DNA of 64,000 nt from Coleophoma eucalyptorum (taxonomy: Eukaryota > Ascomycota > Leotiomycetes > Helotiales > Dermateaceae), in assembly GCA_026120035.1 (NCBI GenBank), contig JALRME010000001.1:2121909-2185908 (forward strand), in the 5' to 3' direction. Shown here piece after piece: positions 22,148 to 33,079 of this stretch. The position numbers were made by a program, and so were the translations under genes. The notes below the pieces were generated by a model. That model ran no database searches, was not told the DNA's origin, and saw only the letters and a list, made by a program, of their open reading frames with translations. The number at the start of each line of letters is the position of its first letter. Position 1 is the stretch's first letter.

Positions 22148-24829
22148 CTATGCAACGGCCTTCAGATATTCCTAAACCCGTCACGGTAGGAAAAGCTTAC
22201 CTTTGTTGCGTCTTAGCAGCTCAGCCCCGTCCCAGGATGGCCCGGGAATAGAAAAGGGGGAATTGCAGGCTGTGGCGTGTGGCTTGCGATGGTGAAAGCC
22301 GGTGGGGGTCGGTCCAGTTAGCCCGTCAGGAGAACCTACTCCGTACAGCTTCTAGGCTTTAGAAAGAACGGGGGGCTTGAATGGACTAGATTGTAAGACA
22401 GTCAGACCTCCACGTACATTCTTGTCAATACCAGACACTGCAAAGAGTTCCAGCCCAAAGAGTTCCAGCCTTTTGCCCTTGACTTAGCTGCACGACATCA
22501 ATAATCTCTTTCGTAATCCTGACTTCATGTAGGCCAAGGCGATCGGCCAGCCACACTTAATCCCAAGTCTTGGCTGTCTATCCTGTCCGTCCGCTCGTCA
22601 GGTCGTCGGGGCCCTAGGCCACCGTACCTTCTCACAACGTAGCAACATGTCCTTAAGCGTCCGAAGCCACAACTCGCAAGCAACTACCTTTCCACCGAAG
22701 TCTATGCTCCATACTGCAGAACACAAATACTCTGTCACAATGCTGTACTACAATAGTACCTCAAGAGGAGACACTTTCACCCACATCCCGAGTTTCACCG
22801 CTAGCCGTTCCCTTAGTCTGAACTTCTTGAGATCGACGCCCGTGTCCTTGCCCATCTCAAGTTTGTGATCGCCCCGGATCATCCATGTACGGAGGTTCAA
22901 ACAATGGACGATGACAATCCAACGCGAATTGGGATGCGCAGAACAGGAACCCTAATAGCAGACTGGTTGTATAACCATTATCCAGGATGAAACTAACAAT
23001 TAATTCACGTGAAAACTACTTCCATAATTTTCCTTCTCTTGTGTCCCACACCATCAAGCTTAATCTCGTTTCTCTTGGCTCTTCACACATCTCGAGTTCG
23101 ATCGTCTCTCGGTAGCTTTCGCAGCCGATCGTGATTTTCCACTGTACGCCAGGTATCAACAGCCTCACTCCATCATTCAATCACGAGTTTGGCTTCTCAA
23201 CCCTTGCACTGCCCCCTCCTCCTCTTCCCCCTCCTCCAGTGTACCAATGGTCACTGAACTCAAGATGACGACCTGTTTCATCGACAATCGGGTATTAAAC
23301 CGGCTCTTGACGAATGGCAGCCTCATTCACTGTCTCCTCCGACAGATCATTACCGGTTCTAGGATGAAGCAAGATTCAGCCTTCCATAACACTGGCCATA
23401 TTGTTGCAACTCACGTTTCAAAGAGGGGGCTCTTTAGCGCAAAATCGTCTATTCCTGCTTTTGGTGCACGCCCATTCTGTTTTGTTTGGAGAGACAAAAA
23501 TAGCCTGTCAAAGTTTGGCTCATTGCCTGAATTATCTGAGCACCATTCTCTTCTTCGCCTTGCCATCGGTGTATCACGTGGACCTACCCTCATCCCCGCC
23601 TTTTTTCGAGGTCTTCCTTAGCAGAAGATTCCACATGGAATCCCCAACACCCAGAAGAGCTGGTTAGTTCTGGCTCAAGGACAGCAAGGACGTGAGTTGA
23701 ACCAGAATTTGTACAGCTCATCTTATCTTCCTGTTTCACCATAATGCCGGAGAATAAATAAACACTGAGATACACCTAAGAAATGTCCGAGGTAACGTTT
23801 GATGTTTGACCCTTTCTTTTGCGCAAACTCATTCAAAGCATTTCATAAACCGAGGAACTAGTTGTTACATGGTAAAATGCAGCCTCAACATTAGAGGCTG
23901 AGTCCTCTTCTCGGCTTGAGCTGCTGCATGGAACATTTGACGATGGCCAGCGACATACAAGTGGACGTTTCTTCCGTTAAGTTCGTCGGATCCTGCGAGG
24001 CGCTTGATACAAAAGACGTGATTCGATTTGATGAGCACCTGTTTCTATTCCAATCTATGTTCTGTATTCTTCCATTTCATCACTCACACAATACGATCTA
24101 TCCAAGGTCCATAATTTTGGCCCACTTCATTGATCACATTACCTCTCTGGCGCATACGATCTCACTCTCCGCATTCAACCTCTTTCCTTGCGGCTCTTGG
24201 GACGGTAATGCAACACATCCGCCTTCATAGCACCTGTTCTTGAAGTCCTCTACGAACCTTGGTGCTTTGATCATGTGCGGTATGTGACAAGAGATTCGAG
24301 GCTTGGAAGTAGTATTGCAGTTACCTGTCTTGTAGTAAGGACGGCAATGAGCTCCGGGGGGTTGGTATTTAGACCGAGCAAATTTCTCCTGTCAAGTCTC
24401 AGTTGGAGGGTTTGTCTTAGCATGCGAAACTAGAAGTCATAAAAGAGCATGGCTCGGTTCGCTTACCTCGGTTGCGAAGTTGGATCATGTAATGAAGCTT
24501 CTTCTAGTAGGCGAGGTCATATATTATTGATCATGTACTCAAACGTCTAGCAATGTCTTCGATCTTCATTGCCATTTGCTGTTGACCACGTCTTATTGCC
24601 TCTTCATGCGTCATGTAGCCATGACGATGGCTCGCGACCGAGATGTCATCAGCATCTGCTTTGTAGCGCTCGATGGATGCGACGGTAGCTCCGTCCTTGG
24701 TAGTTTCCGAGCTGTGCTTGTGGGATTCTTTGCAAGATCTAATGTGGTCTGGTTATTACTTGACCGATGACATATGTTAAGGGAAGAAGTATAGTTGTGT
24801 AGTCTTCAGATAGTAAGAAAGGAAATATT

Positions 24830-24900
24830 CCAAAGGCATAAGTATATCCAAAGGCACAAGTGTATCCAAAGGCACAAGTATATCTAATGGGCAAGAGTAT
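24830..24900. repeat. 18-bp minisatellite, about 4 copies
   Basis: Copies of ccaaaggcacaagtatat begin at 24830, 24848 and 24866, with a decayed fourth at 24884. The first three differ from each other by one or two bases. It lies outside any supported gene. Confidence 0.85.
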
Positions 24901-26389
24901 GTTCAAGGTACTAAACCCGAGCACTTCGTCGTTGAACAGTATATGCAAGAAACATGAAATTGTTTTGCACATACCCATATTTCAAGGTCGAGCCGTTGTT
25001 GGCAGCTGTGGACCAGTTATCTGACGGCATAATTGCTTGCTGAGCACGTTTGGTGTGCGGTGCTGGTCGTTGCTGGTCAGGGTCTCAAGAATGATACGCG
25101 AAGAGATAGAAGAGATAGGTGAACACACGGTTTTCATACTCATGAGTTTTAATCTAGAAAATAAGGAGGGGAATCGTGGATATATAACTTTTTTGGAATA
25201 TTCTGCATGGTACAATTGCGAAAGGTCAGAGGTACGGCATGAGACGGAAAGGTGGTGTCGTGAATCCGTACAAACCTAGTAAGCCACAGCTGTTGACCTG
25301 CAATCAGAACTTGTCGGGTGTTGATTGGCTAATTCTTCGGATTACTATGGAGCAAGTTGGACGCTAGGAGAGGTGGGCACAATCTTTGACTGGCGCGATT
25401 GGAATGATAACTTCCCAAAACTCTACCAAGAGCCTCCGAGTCTGCGTTGCCTGGTGCCTTGGGGCGCCATTAGAAGGCAAGAGACATAGCATGGTCAACC
25501 AATACATGATGAATTAGCCAACCCGATAGGAGCTGGCCACGCAGCACCCATGAGCGTTTTTTGTTCCAGCAACTGCCATACTTGGACAGTCTTTTAGAGA
25601 CAACCTCATTGGGTGCGGTTTTGTGTTGCGCGTGCTTTAAGTTTCCCGTCCTGCGATGACAAAAGTTCCTCGTCTGATATTTGAAAGGTGCTTATTTTAT
25701 ACTGATTGTCTTGTGAGCGGATATTTTTCTCTAGTCATCCTCTTTGCCCCTATAGGAAACTCTGTGCGATTCAGATGGAAGGTCAAATGTGCCAATTCGG
25801 TACTTTGTGGTTACGTCGAGCCGAATGGGGTCGCATTTACGAACCGCCACCACCAATTCCCTATACTTGGTCCCAGTCTCTTTTTTTCTTTTTCGGCCAT
25901 GTGCAGGAACTTCTCAGCGATTCTCACATAGGAGGACTCAGATAAAATACGTATAGCAACTGCCTTTGTGACTGCTTCTCTAAGGCTGACTTCCTCGCCA
26001 AAGTGCTGCGTCCTCTACTGTTTCCCCGTCTGCCTTTTGCGTCGCGTAAGCATCAATGGCACTCTTCACGTAATTGAAGGCCGAGCAAGCCAGGCTGGAG
26101 AATTTCAAAACTTGAATAAGCCTCAATAAGATAGTACTCCATCCAAATGCCACATGTCGGATCATCCCACGCTGACGTTGGTTCACTAAGTTGCCAAGTT
26201 CCCCACAACCTCACAATTCACCCCATCCTCGTTCCTCGCCTTCGGTTATTAGTTTGCATGCGGGGCAGGGCTTGTTTCGCAGCTAGTGAAGAGTAGACCA
26301 TGTGTCTTAACAAATGCGGTGTCCAGCGGAGGAAGCTTAAGCTGTGTGTGGCTACTACATCAAGGACAGGTCTAGAGATGAATAAGATA

Positions 26390-27290
26390 GACTCCCTAGC
26401 TGAAGTAAAAGGAGCCTATCACACAAAGACTTTGCGTAGTAAAAGAGTTGCTGTAGAACAGTGGGACGCGCAAGGATTGCCAGATGATGATAGAGTTTTC
26501 TAGTTGCAGAAGCCTTATCAGAAGCTTTTGAATACCAGAAACATGCGACACTTGTCCAGACTTCTCGGTCACTAATATCATCGCCTTCTACAGCTATTCT
26601 ATATTTTCCGAGATCCACTAAGCATTCAATCCAGGTGTCTCCAAAGGCTGGAACTGTCTCATAGAGACGAGCTATTATATAGAACAGATATAGGAATGGG
26701 AGCATATGATCTAGAGAAACTGGTAGTCTATGTTTGAGAAGGTCTAAGAAGCTATAGATGTTATAGCGCCACATCCTCGCTGGCATAGCGTATTTTGACG
26801 CAAATTTCGGAAGTGCCGAGCAGGTAAAAGGATGCTGCGATGTTAAAAAGAAGTCACGATGCTCATATAAGAGGGTTGTACAGAGAGCTATCAGAGCCTG
26901 CCACTGTTCATTACTTATCTTCAAAGAACTCCTTGCTAGCATGGCGTATTTTGAGGCTATTTTCCGAAGCGCCAGGCTAGTAGAAGGATACTGCGATACC
27001 AAAAAGAAGTCATGGTGGTCATATAATAGGGTTGTACAGAGAGCTATTAGAGCCGACCACTGTTAGTTACTTAGCTTCGAATGAACTCCTTCCTGCTGTG
27101 GCACAGTAGCCTGTTCATTGTCCACTTCGATACACTTTGCTTCCACCATAACCAAGCCAGCAGCGACTAACTGCTCTTGAGATATCAGCCCAGTATTTAA
27201 TCCAAGCATGATATCATAAGTTGCTTTCTCGAGTCTGTTAGGAATCTCCGCGTGGGCAATGGTGTGTATTGTCAGGCCCTGCCCTGATGA
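26390..27290 (-). pseudogene. Est1/SMG7-type relic, broken
   Basis: Reading on the minus strand gives a protein like the DNA/RNA-binding domain of Est1-type fungal proteins: AAGLVMVEAKCIEVD, then QWSALIALCTTLLYDHHDFF, SKYAMPARMW, LPVSLDHMLPFLYL, YETVPAFGDTWIECLVDLG, DREVW and LYHHLAILARP. An in-frame TAA interrupts the SN*QW junction where the second copy reads SNEQW. Near 26450 the frame shifts inside KSLC. A block of 156 bp is duplicated in tandem, adding a second QW...SKYAM segment. No intact start, and the family is normally far longer. It is a decayed fragment, probably a relic of a duplicated or transposed gene. The family assignment rests on recalled conserved blocks. Confidence 0.75.
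26785..27096. repeat. 156-bp tandem duplication, two copies
   Basis: Two head-to-tail copies, 26785-26940 and 26941-27096, start at a gcgtatttt string and end at an actcctt string. The period is exactly 52 codons, so the duplication preserves the frame of the relic gene. The copies have diverged at many positions, so the event is not recent. Confidence 0.85.
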
Positions 27291-28108
27291 GAAAAGTGTT
27301 TCTCTAAATTCAAAAGCAGTACTCCGAGTCTAGGGGCAATGGTAGAGTGGGACTCCTCGTCTTCTGACAGAATGCTGACACTACGCTCCATGGCTAAAGT
27401 TACTGTTAGGAGACAGAATTACAAAGCGTAGTTGGAAGTCCTTACTGAGTATGTAAATCATATGAACAAGAAAATTAGTAGTTGAAATCTAAGCGAGGGT
27501 TTCGATACTTTATAGGCTGGCTGTAGCAGTATCTGCACTGGTTAGGCTACATATTTGCGAACCACAAGGCAAAAAGTGGTGCCATACTCGCAATCTTATA
27601 GCCAACCATAACACAGGACACAGTGTGGGGTAGACACCATCTATACAAAAGCAGACACCGAAACGCCAATCCTGAAGCTGAGCTCTACATTCAGTCACAG
27701 AAACAGGTCGAGAAGGTGCTAGGCTAAGGATTCACCAATGCGTCATCACACTTTGTGTACACTGATGTGGAAGTGTAATTCTGTAATTTAATTTAGGTTC
27801 AAGTTCTTTTCTATAATACGAATTGTTTTTGACAAGAACGATAAGGAGCCGATCATTCGGCAAACAGACACCGAGCTGTCAGAACGACCACCTTGTTTTA
27901 CAGAACTAGCACAATAGAGCAAAACACTCAGGTTTTGATGATCTATAATTCAGACTCACGCCCTGTCAAATACAGCGCCCATAAACGCCATACAAATCGC
28001 ACAACCACGCTCGTCCCAAGATGCAAATCATTAGCTTCGAAAACGCCTCTCTGACCGTATTACCTTAAGCTCCCGCGGATTAAATGTGGCAATTTCTTGT
28101 TATCTCTT
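27291..28108. other. intergenic, nothing recognised
   Basis: AT-rich sequence between the broken Est1-like relic and the 3' end of the transporter-transferase gene. Upstream remains of the relic may extend a little into it. No gene, RNA or repeat is seen. Confidence 0.4.
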
Positions 28109-30789
28109 TCACCCTTCTTGCATAGTAGCTTTGCTACTACCGTCAGTCAGAGGATTCGATTCAGGAGCCACAAATCCATCCACCGCCCCAGATGTATCCT
28201 TGATCTTTTCAAGATTCTTCTCCCGTTGCCTGGCCAGACGATCCATCTCTGCATTTGCCTCTCCAATTGATTCGCTGGTAATATTGGCTGGCTTGACCCC
28301 ATGCTCATCGACGGTCAATGCCGTTAGCGTCTCTGCTGAAAAGGCGTTGGGCGAAGTTGGGCGTTTCTGTGCATAGACTGTCTCACCAATTGGTTGACCA
28401 AGCATCGCGGTTTGATTCCCAAGCCTCTCATAATGTACAGCTGTGACCTTCTCGTTGAGATAGTCAAGACGATGACCACAGCGATTCCATAAGATATCCT
28501 GAGCATCAGGATTTGAAGCACAGCAGCTTCCCCAGCAGTCTCCAAATCGATCTATGATACTGCGAGAAGAGTGCCTGCGTCGACTCTCATCAATGATATG
28601 AAGCATAGTCGGAACGGCAACTTCATGGAAGACTGAAAATCCACCAAAGATTGAAGAGAGGAAGATATAGTCTGCAAAGAAGCGACGTGGGACATAGTAG
28701 ATATCTGTCCATCCAATGCACCATTCGTAGGGATTGACCGTGTAATCCATATCAAAATGGTCAACAACAGCGCTGGCAGCCATTGATGCGTGGTGGAATT
28801 TCTGACCCCATCCCCACCAATCATATCTTTTTGGGTCAGTCATACACTCAAATCGCGGTCCTCCGCCATTGGGTGGTGCTTGATCGACAATATCCGGGAA
28901 CCAGATATTATGCATATTCGAGCCAGCGTATGCCAATGGATCGATCCAGGCATCAAAATGGTAGTAGAAAAGACCTTCAATCTCAGAAGTCGCGCTTCCT
29001 TCGGGTGCATCTAGGATAAGTTGCATTGTCTTTGCGATCTGGGTATATATGACCTCAGCAGAAGGGAAAGAGTCATGAGTAAGGTTGTGAAATTCTGCAT
29101 CACCTTTTACATAACCTGGCATACTAAAATGCATGTCGTGGAAGAATGGTGCGTACTGCTGGAGAAGCGGCATTCGTTCCGGATGGTCACTATTCCAACG
29201 AACCATAGCCAGCGTGTTTTTGAAAGGGGATTCCAAAACTAGGTCTGCAGCCTTGTTTGTAGTTGGTCCAGATCCGACTGGCTTGCTCTTGGCTCTATCT
29301 GGCATCGTCGAGTTCGACATTGTCAAGAAAGCAACAACAACAACAGTTAAGAACGTAGCTAGACCTAGAACACGACGCTGGTGAAGCTATGCTGGAATTA
29401 GCATCATATCTTAGCAAGATCTTGGAAAGGCATACCCTTGAAACTGCAGCCATTTTGGCGAAGACTGATGGTTGTGCTGGTTCATTTTGTGGCTTTGGCA
29501 GTGATGCATTTGGATCTTTTGGAGCAGCGCCCTCCATGTAGAGCCACGAGGCAATAAAGACGACGATGGTACCAGGGAGAACCAAGAAACTGAGTTCGGT
29601 ACCAAATAGTATGGGAGACAGGTAAAGAAGTATACCGGTCGCCACAGCTGTCGCGAAACACTTAATAACAGCATCGGCATCTGCCTTCAGTCAGCAGTAG
29701 CCCCTACGAGCTTCTCTGGGCACCTACATTTATACACTGCTGTAATGGCAAGCCCAATAAAGACATTGCTGAGAATGACTAAACATGCCCCAATACTCCC
29801 ATATCCAGTAAAGAATCCAGGCTCATCCGCCTTGAGCACTCGGATGACCAGATGAAGTAAAAGGTTGATCACAGCTCCAGATGCGTAAAGAATCATGTTG
29901 TCTGCATGTAACGAGGATCCATCACTCTTAAGTAAAGCCTGATTATACACCCCGGAAAGGGCGCTTAGGAATACTTGGAAAAGGAGTATCAGATAGGTCG
30001 AGATTGGATATGCAGTGCCCTCTTCTGGGTGGTATTGTGTGACCATCAATCCGCAAATCTGCAGGGACTTAATATGAGTATGGGACCAAAGGTTCAAAAA
30101 CGTACCTGTATAACAATAGCAATCCATTGTATCTTTGTGATTTTACTTCCGAGAGTAGCAATCATGACCAAAGCAGTGATGAAAGTCACGCCAGACTTGG
30201 TTAGTTGAATGGTGCCGGGATCTGCGAGCTTGTATGCTACAAAGATCTGGTTCCATATCCGTCAGCTGAAAGTTCAGTATAGTACCCATCTTGACCTTAC
30301 CGTGTTGTTAATAAGTGCGTAGAACAGAGCTAGTTGTGCAAACCCATATCTTGTGTCCCTGCTGACCTCATTTCGGATGAAGTGGATGAATGTTTTCAAA
30401 TCCATATTGACCACGGGAGTATATGCTGAAGTTGGAGACATCGAATGTCCATTTTCATTCAAGCCTGACGTCTGGTCCTCAGCGAAAGGCTTTGTCTCTT
30501 CGAAGGAATTGCGCTCGCTCGTTGGGAGGGGTGTGTGTGCCGGTTCGCGGTTGGCAATGCGCGTCTTGCACTCACGGTAGAAGAAGAGGGTGGAGAGGAG
30601 CATCTTGAAGAACTCCGAAATCGTGACGGAGGATGAGGGCGAGAAGTCATAGGTTCCCTTGCTCTGCGAAATCTTCATGATGATTCCAATGCCCACTTGA
30701 ATCGCGATCAATCCCAAAGCTGCAGCATAAGCCGCGCCTTGCGGACCGTGAAGCCATGCCAGGCGGTTGTGACTGAAGAGTCGAAACAT
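28109..30789 (-). CDS. nucleotide-sugar transporter fused to Golgi transferase-like domain
   Basis: Five exons (30789..30301, 30246..30106, 30058..29728, 29680..29436, 29377..28109) join in frame to 824 residues. Residues 1 to about 385 are an SLC35A-type UDP-galactose / nucleotide-sugar transporter with about ten helices (GTIQLTKSGVTFITAL, QWIAIVIQ, LKSDGSSLHADNMILY, AVIKCFATAVATG). After a Pro-rich linker, exon 5 begins RRVLGLATFLTVVVVAF, a basic-hydrophobic anchor like that of type II Golgi enzymes. Then comes a luminal-looking domain with FYYHFDAWIDPLAY, DHFDMDYT, GWTDIYYVPRRFF, FHEVAVPTM and DCWGSCC. This domain looks like a glycosyltransferase of a family I cannot name; HFDMDYT could hold a metal-binding acid pair. 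No ATG precedes the anchor in its own frame, so a separate gene would lose the anchor. Two adjacent genes remain the alternative. Confidence 0.7.
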
Positions 30790-33079
30790 GATAAAATGTC
30801 CGATTTGCAGAACGCTCGACGCTGTGCGCACACCAGAGGAGAAGGGCAAAGAGAGATTATGGAAATAGGAATGAAATCATCGAGGTTGAGTCTGGGGACA
30901 AGAAACGAACGTGGTTGGTCGCAGGAACCTATGGAAGCTGGATGCTTGATGGTCTGTATGTGAGCCGGCAGGGTTTCCTTGTTGTGGAGAGGGGGAGGGA
31001 TTACTGGGTCGGAAGGTAATTCGCGTGGAGCAGTGGGTATAAGGAGACAATATTGACGTCTGGCGGGGAGAAGTTCTGCCTGGAAGGAGAATACGATGGA
31101 GATGGACAACAGCGACGGCGACAACGACGACGACACGAAGATAGAGACGATGGAAGGCGGAAAGTGAAAGGTGAAAGGGATAGATGCCAAGCGGAATGGG
31201 AGATTTTCAGTTAGGGCCGGGTGAAGTCTTCCATTCCTTCTCCCATCAAAAAAAGATTTGGGATTTGCCTTGCCTCACGCTACCCAGCGCGTTCTGTCCA
31301 GTAAGCCACGACTTACCGACTGCCTTGACTACCGGACTACCTGGCTATCTTACCTCACCTTACCTCACCTCACCCTACGCTGTCCAGTCTTATCCGTCCG
31401 TTGCACCTGCCCTACAGGATGCGACAAGGGCAAATGAGGTCAGAATTCACGAGTAACCCCAGTATGTTTGTACCAGTCCTGCTCTACTTTTTACCGCAGC
31501 TCCTCGCGTTCGCCATTTGCCATCATCATCATGGGATATCGGCTGGCTGTGATTGGAGTCGCCTGTATCAGTGTGGTCCAAGGCCCAGTCTTCCGAGACG
31601 GAAGCTCAACACAAGCCGTGTGAGGTCCAGGTCGCGCAAAGTCAAATGAGTTCAAAATCCAATCAAGCGAAATTTCGGTCATGCTACTTGTGTAATGGTT
31701 ATCTCTGCTTACAATTTTCCACATGTCTTTATTCACGGCAGCAATTGGACCTAATCGGCCGGGAATTCGAATAGCTACTATACGGACAGAAGCGACGAAA
31801 AAGGGAAAAGGGGGCCCTGCAGTGATGTGGATAGGGGCAGGGGGGAGCTCGGGAGGGTGCTGGACTGTGCCATGAAGACGATAAGGTTAAATATACACTC
31901 CTGCACGACGGTGCCGTCTTGTGTCCTCCCCTTTCACATCTCACAAATTGCACGGCATGCGACCTTGGCGTAGGAGATAATAAACTCGAGGAACATTAGC
32001 CGGGACGATCTGTCTTGCTATCTCTCCATCAGTTCAGTGTGTAGAAAGGTAGGAATGACAACTGAATCATGGAATTCTTTCAGCCTTGCCCCTCACGCTA
32101 CGACCCTGGATAAATTGAATTCCGATCGGGGATGTGGCAGCAAGCGAGCGGGACTTTCACATATACCTAGCTAACCTCTTTATACCTTGCCGGCATGGTC
32201 GATCATGGCGCGAAAGGCAAATGACCATGATGACTTATTGATTTTATCTCACTTAGAACGGTACCGGTCCCGAGCTCGTGTTCGACGTGTCTACGACAGT
32301 CTGACATTGCATTATGGTACAGTACCACCGGCCGGGGGGCGTCGCTTGCAGGTGCAGGATCGACGGTGCTACAAGCAATGGGAACTCGTAACCGTACATC
32401 CAACGCCCAGCTTCCTACTGGACAGATATGTGTTTCGCGTTACGAGTTGATGCCCGTCATGTCATTCACGCCATTCACGCCATTCACGCCATTTGGCCTT
32501 CTCCACCTACAATAAATAGTGCATATCATAAGCCGGAAGCCAGGAGCCACAAGGCCGCCGGCCGAGTTCTCAACGTGACTAGCATAGTGAGAATGCCACT
32601 CAACCCCTTGTCCTACTGCCAAGAACGGACAGAAGATAGGAGAAAAGAGACCTGAGAGCCAACTGTCTCTCAGATTCACACCCGTCATAAGCCGTCAGCC
32701 TCCTATCATTGATTTGTTTCGCGTGCGACAGAGGCAATGTGCAGACTTGGTGTCACTCATTGATAAAGCGTATGCTCCTCAATAGAGTCTAGCCCCCTTG
32801 TCTTACTCCATTTTCGACTTGACGCTACAGTATTCTCAATCCCCGTCACTCACAATCCTGGCCTCTATGACTGCCTCACCCCTGCAAAATAAATCAAATC
32901 TGGAGAGAGCTGGGGTGATTTTCCAGTCCGATCTCACAACTTGACCTGTCGCGACCCCAAACCTCAAGAATCTGTCATTCCATATTCTAAGCATTCTGCT
33001 CAGCTTTCTACCTTTCGCCCCCTCATGCTATCATCATCATCTTTCTTTGACCTCTCCATCGCATCTCAATACTAGCATC
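30790..33079. other. 2.3-kb divergent promoter region
   Basis: Lies head-to-head between the transporter-transferase gene and the trifunctional gene, so it contains both promoters. A short cattcacgc triplication is at about 32460-32487, and accttacctc-type repeats at about 31345-31375. Open frames here lack motifs. No gene is supported. Confidence 0.5.

Larger units (their letters stand above)
21142..26389. other. 5.2-kb gene-poor region with simple repeats
   Basis: No gene is supported on either strand. It holds a TTA/TAT triplet run near 21658, a gatgtg hexamer run near 21710, runs of a tgtgc-type and a ctggtc-type repeat at about 22080-22145, and an 18-bp minisatellite at 24830-24900. Open frames at 23247-23621 and 25656-25931 have no recognisable sequence. 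The first kilobase is the GT90 promoter side. Confidence 0.45.

Noticed and set aside
23247..23621. A 124-codon open frame
   Set aside because: Composition and content resemble random sequence; no family recognised and overlapping frames exist on both strands.
28109..29326. Separate transferase gene starting at an internal ATG
   Set aside because: It would lose the basic-hydrophobic anchor encoded immediately upstream, which is in frame only when spliced to the transporter exons.
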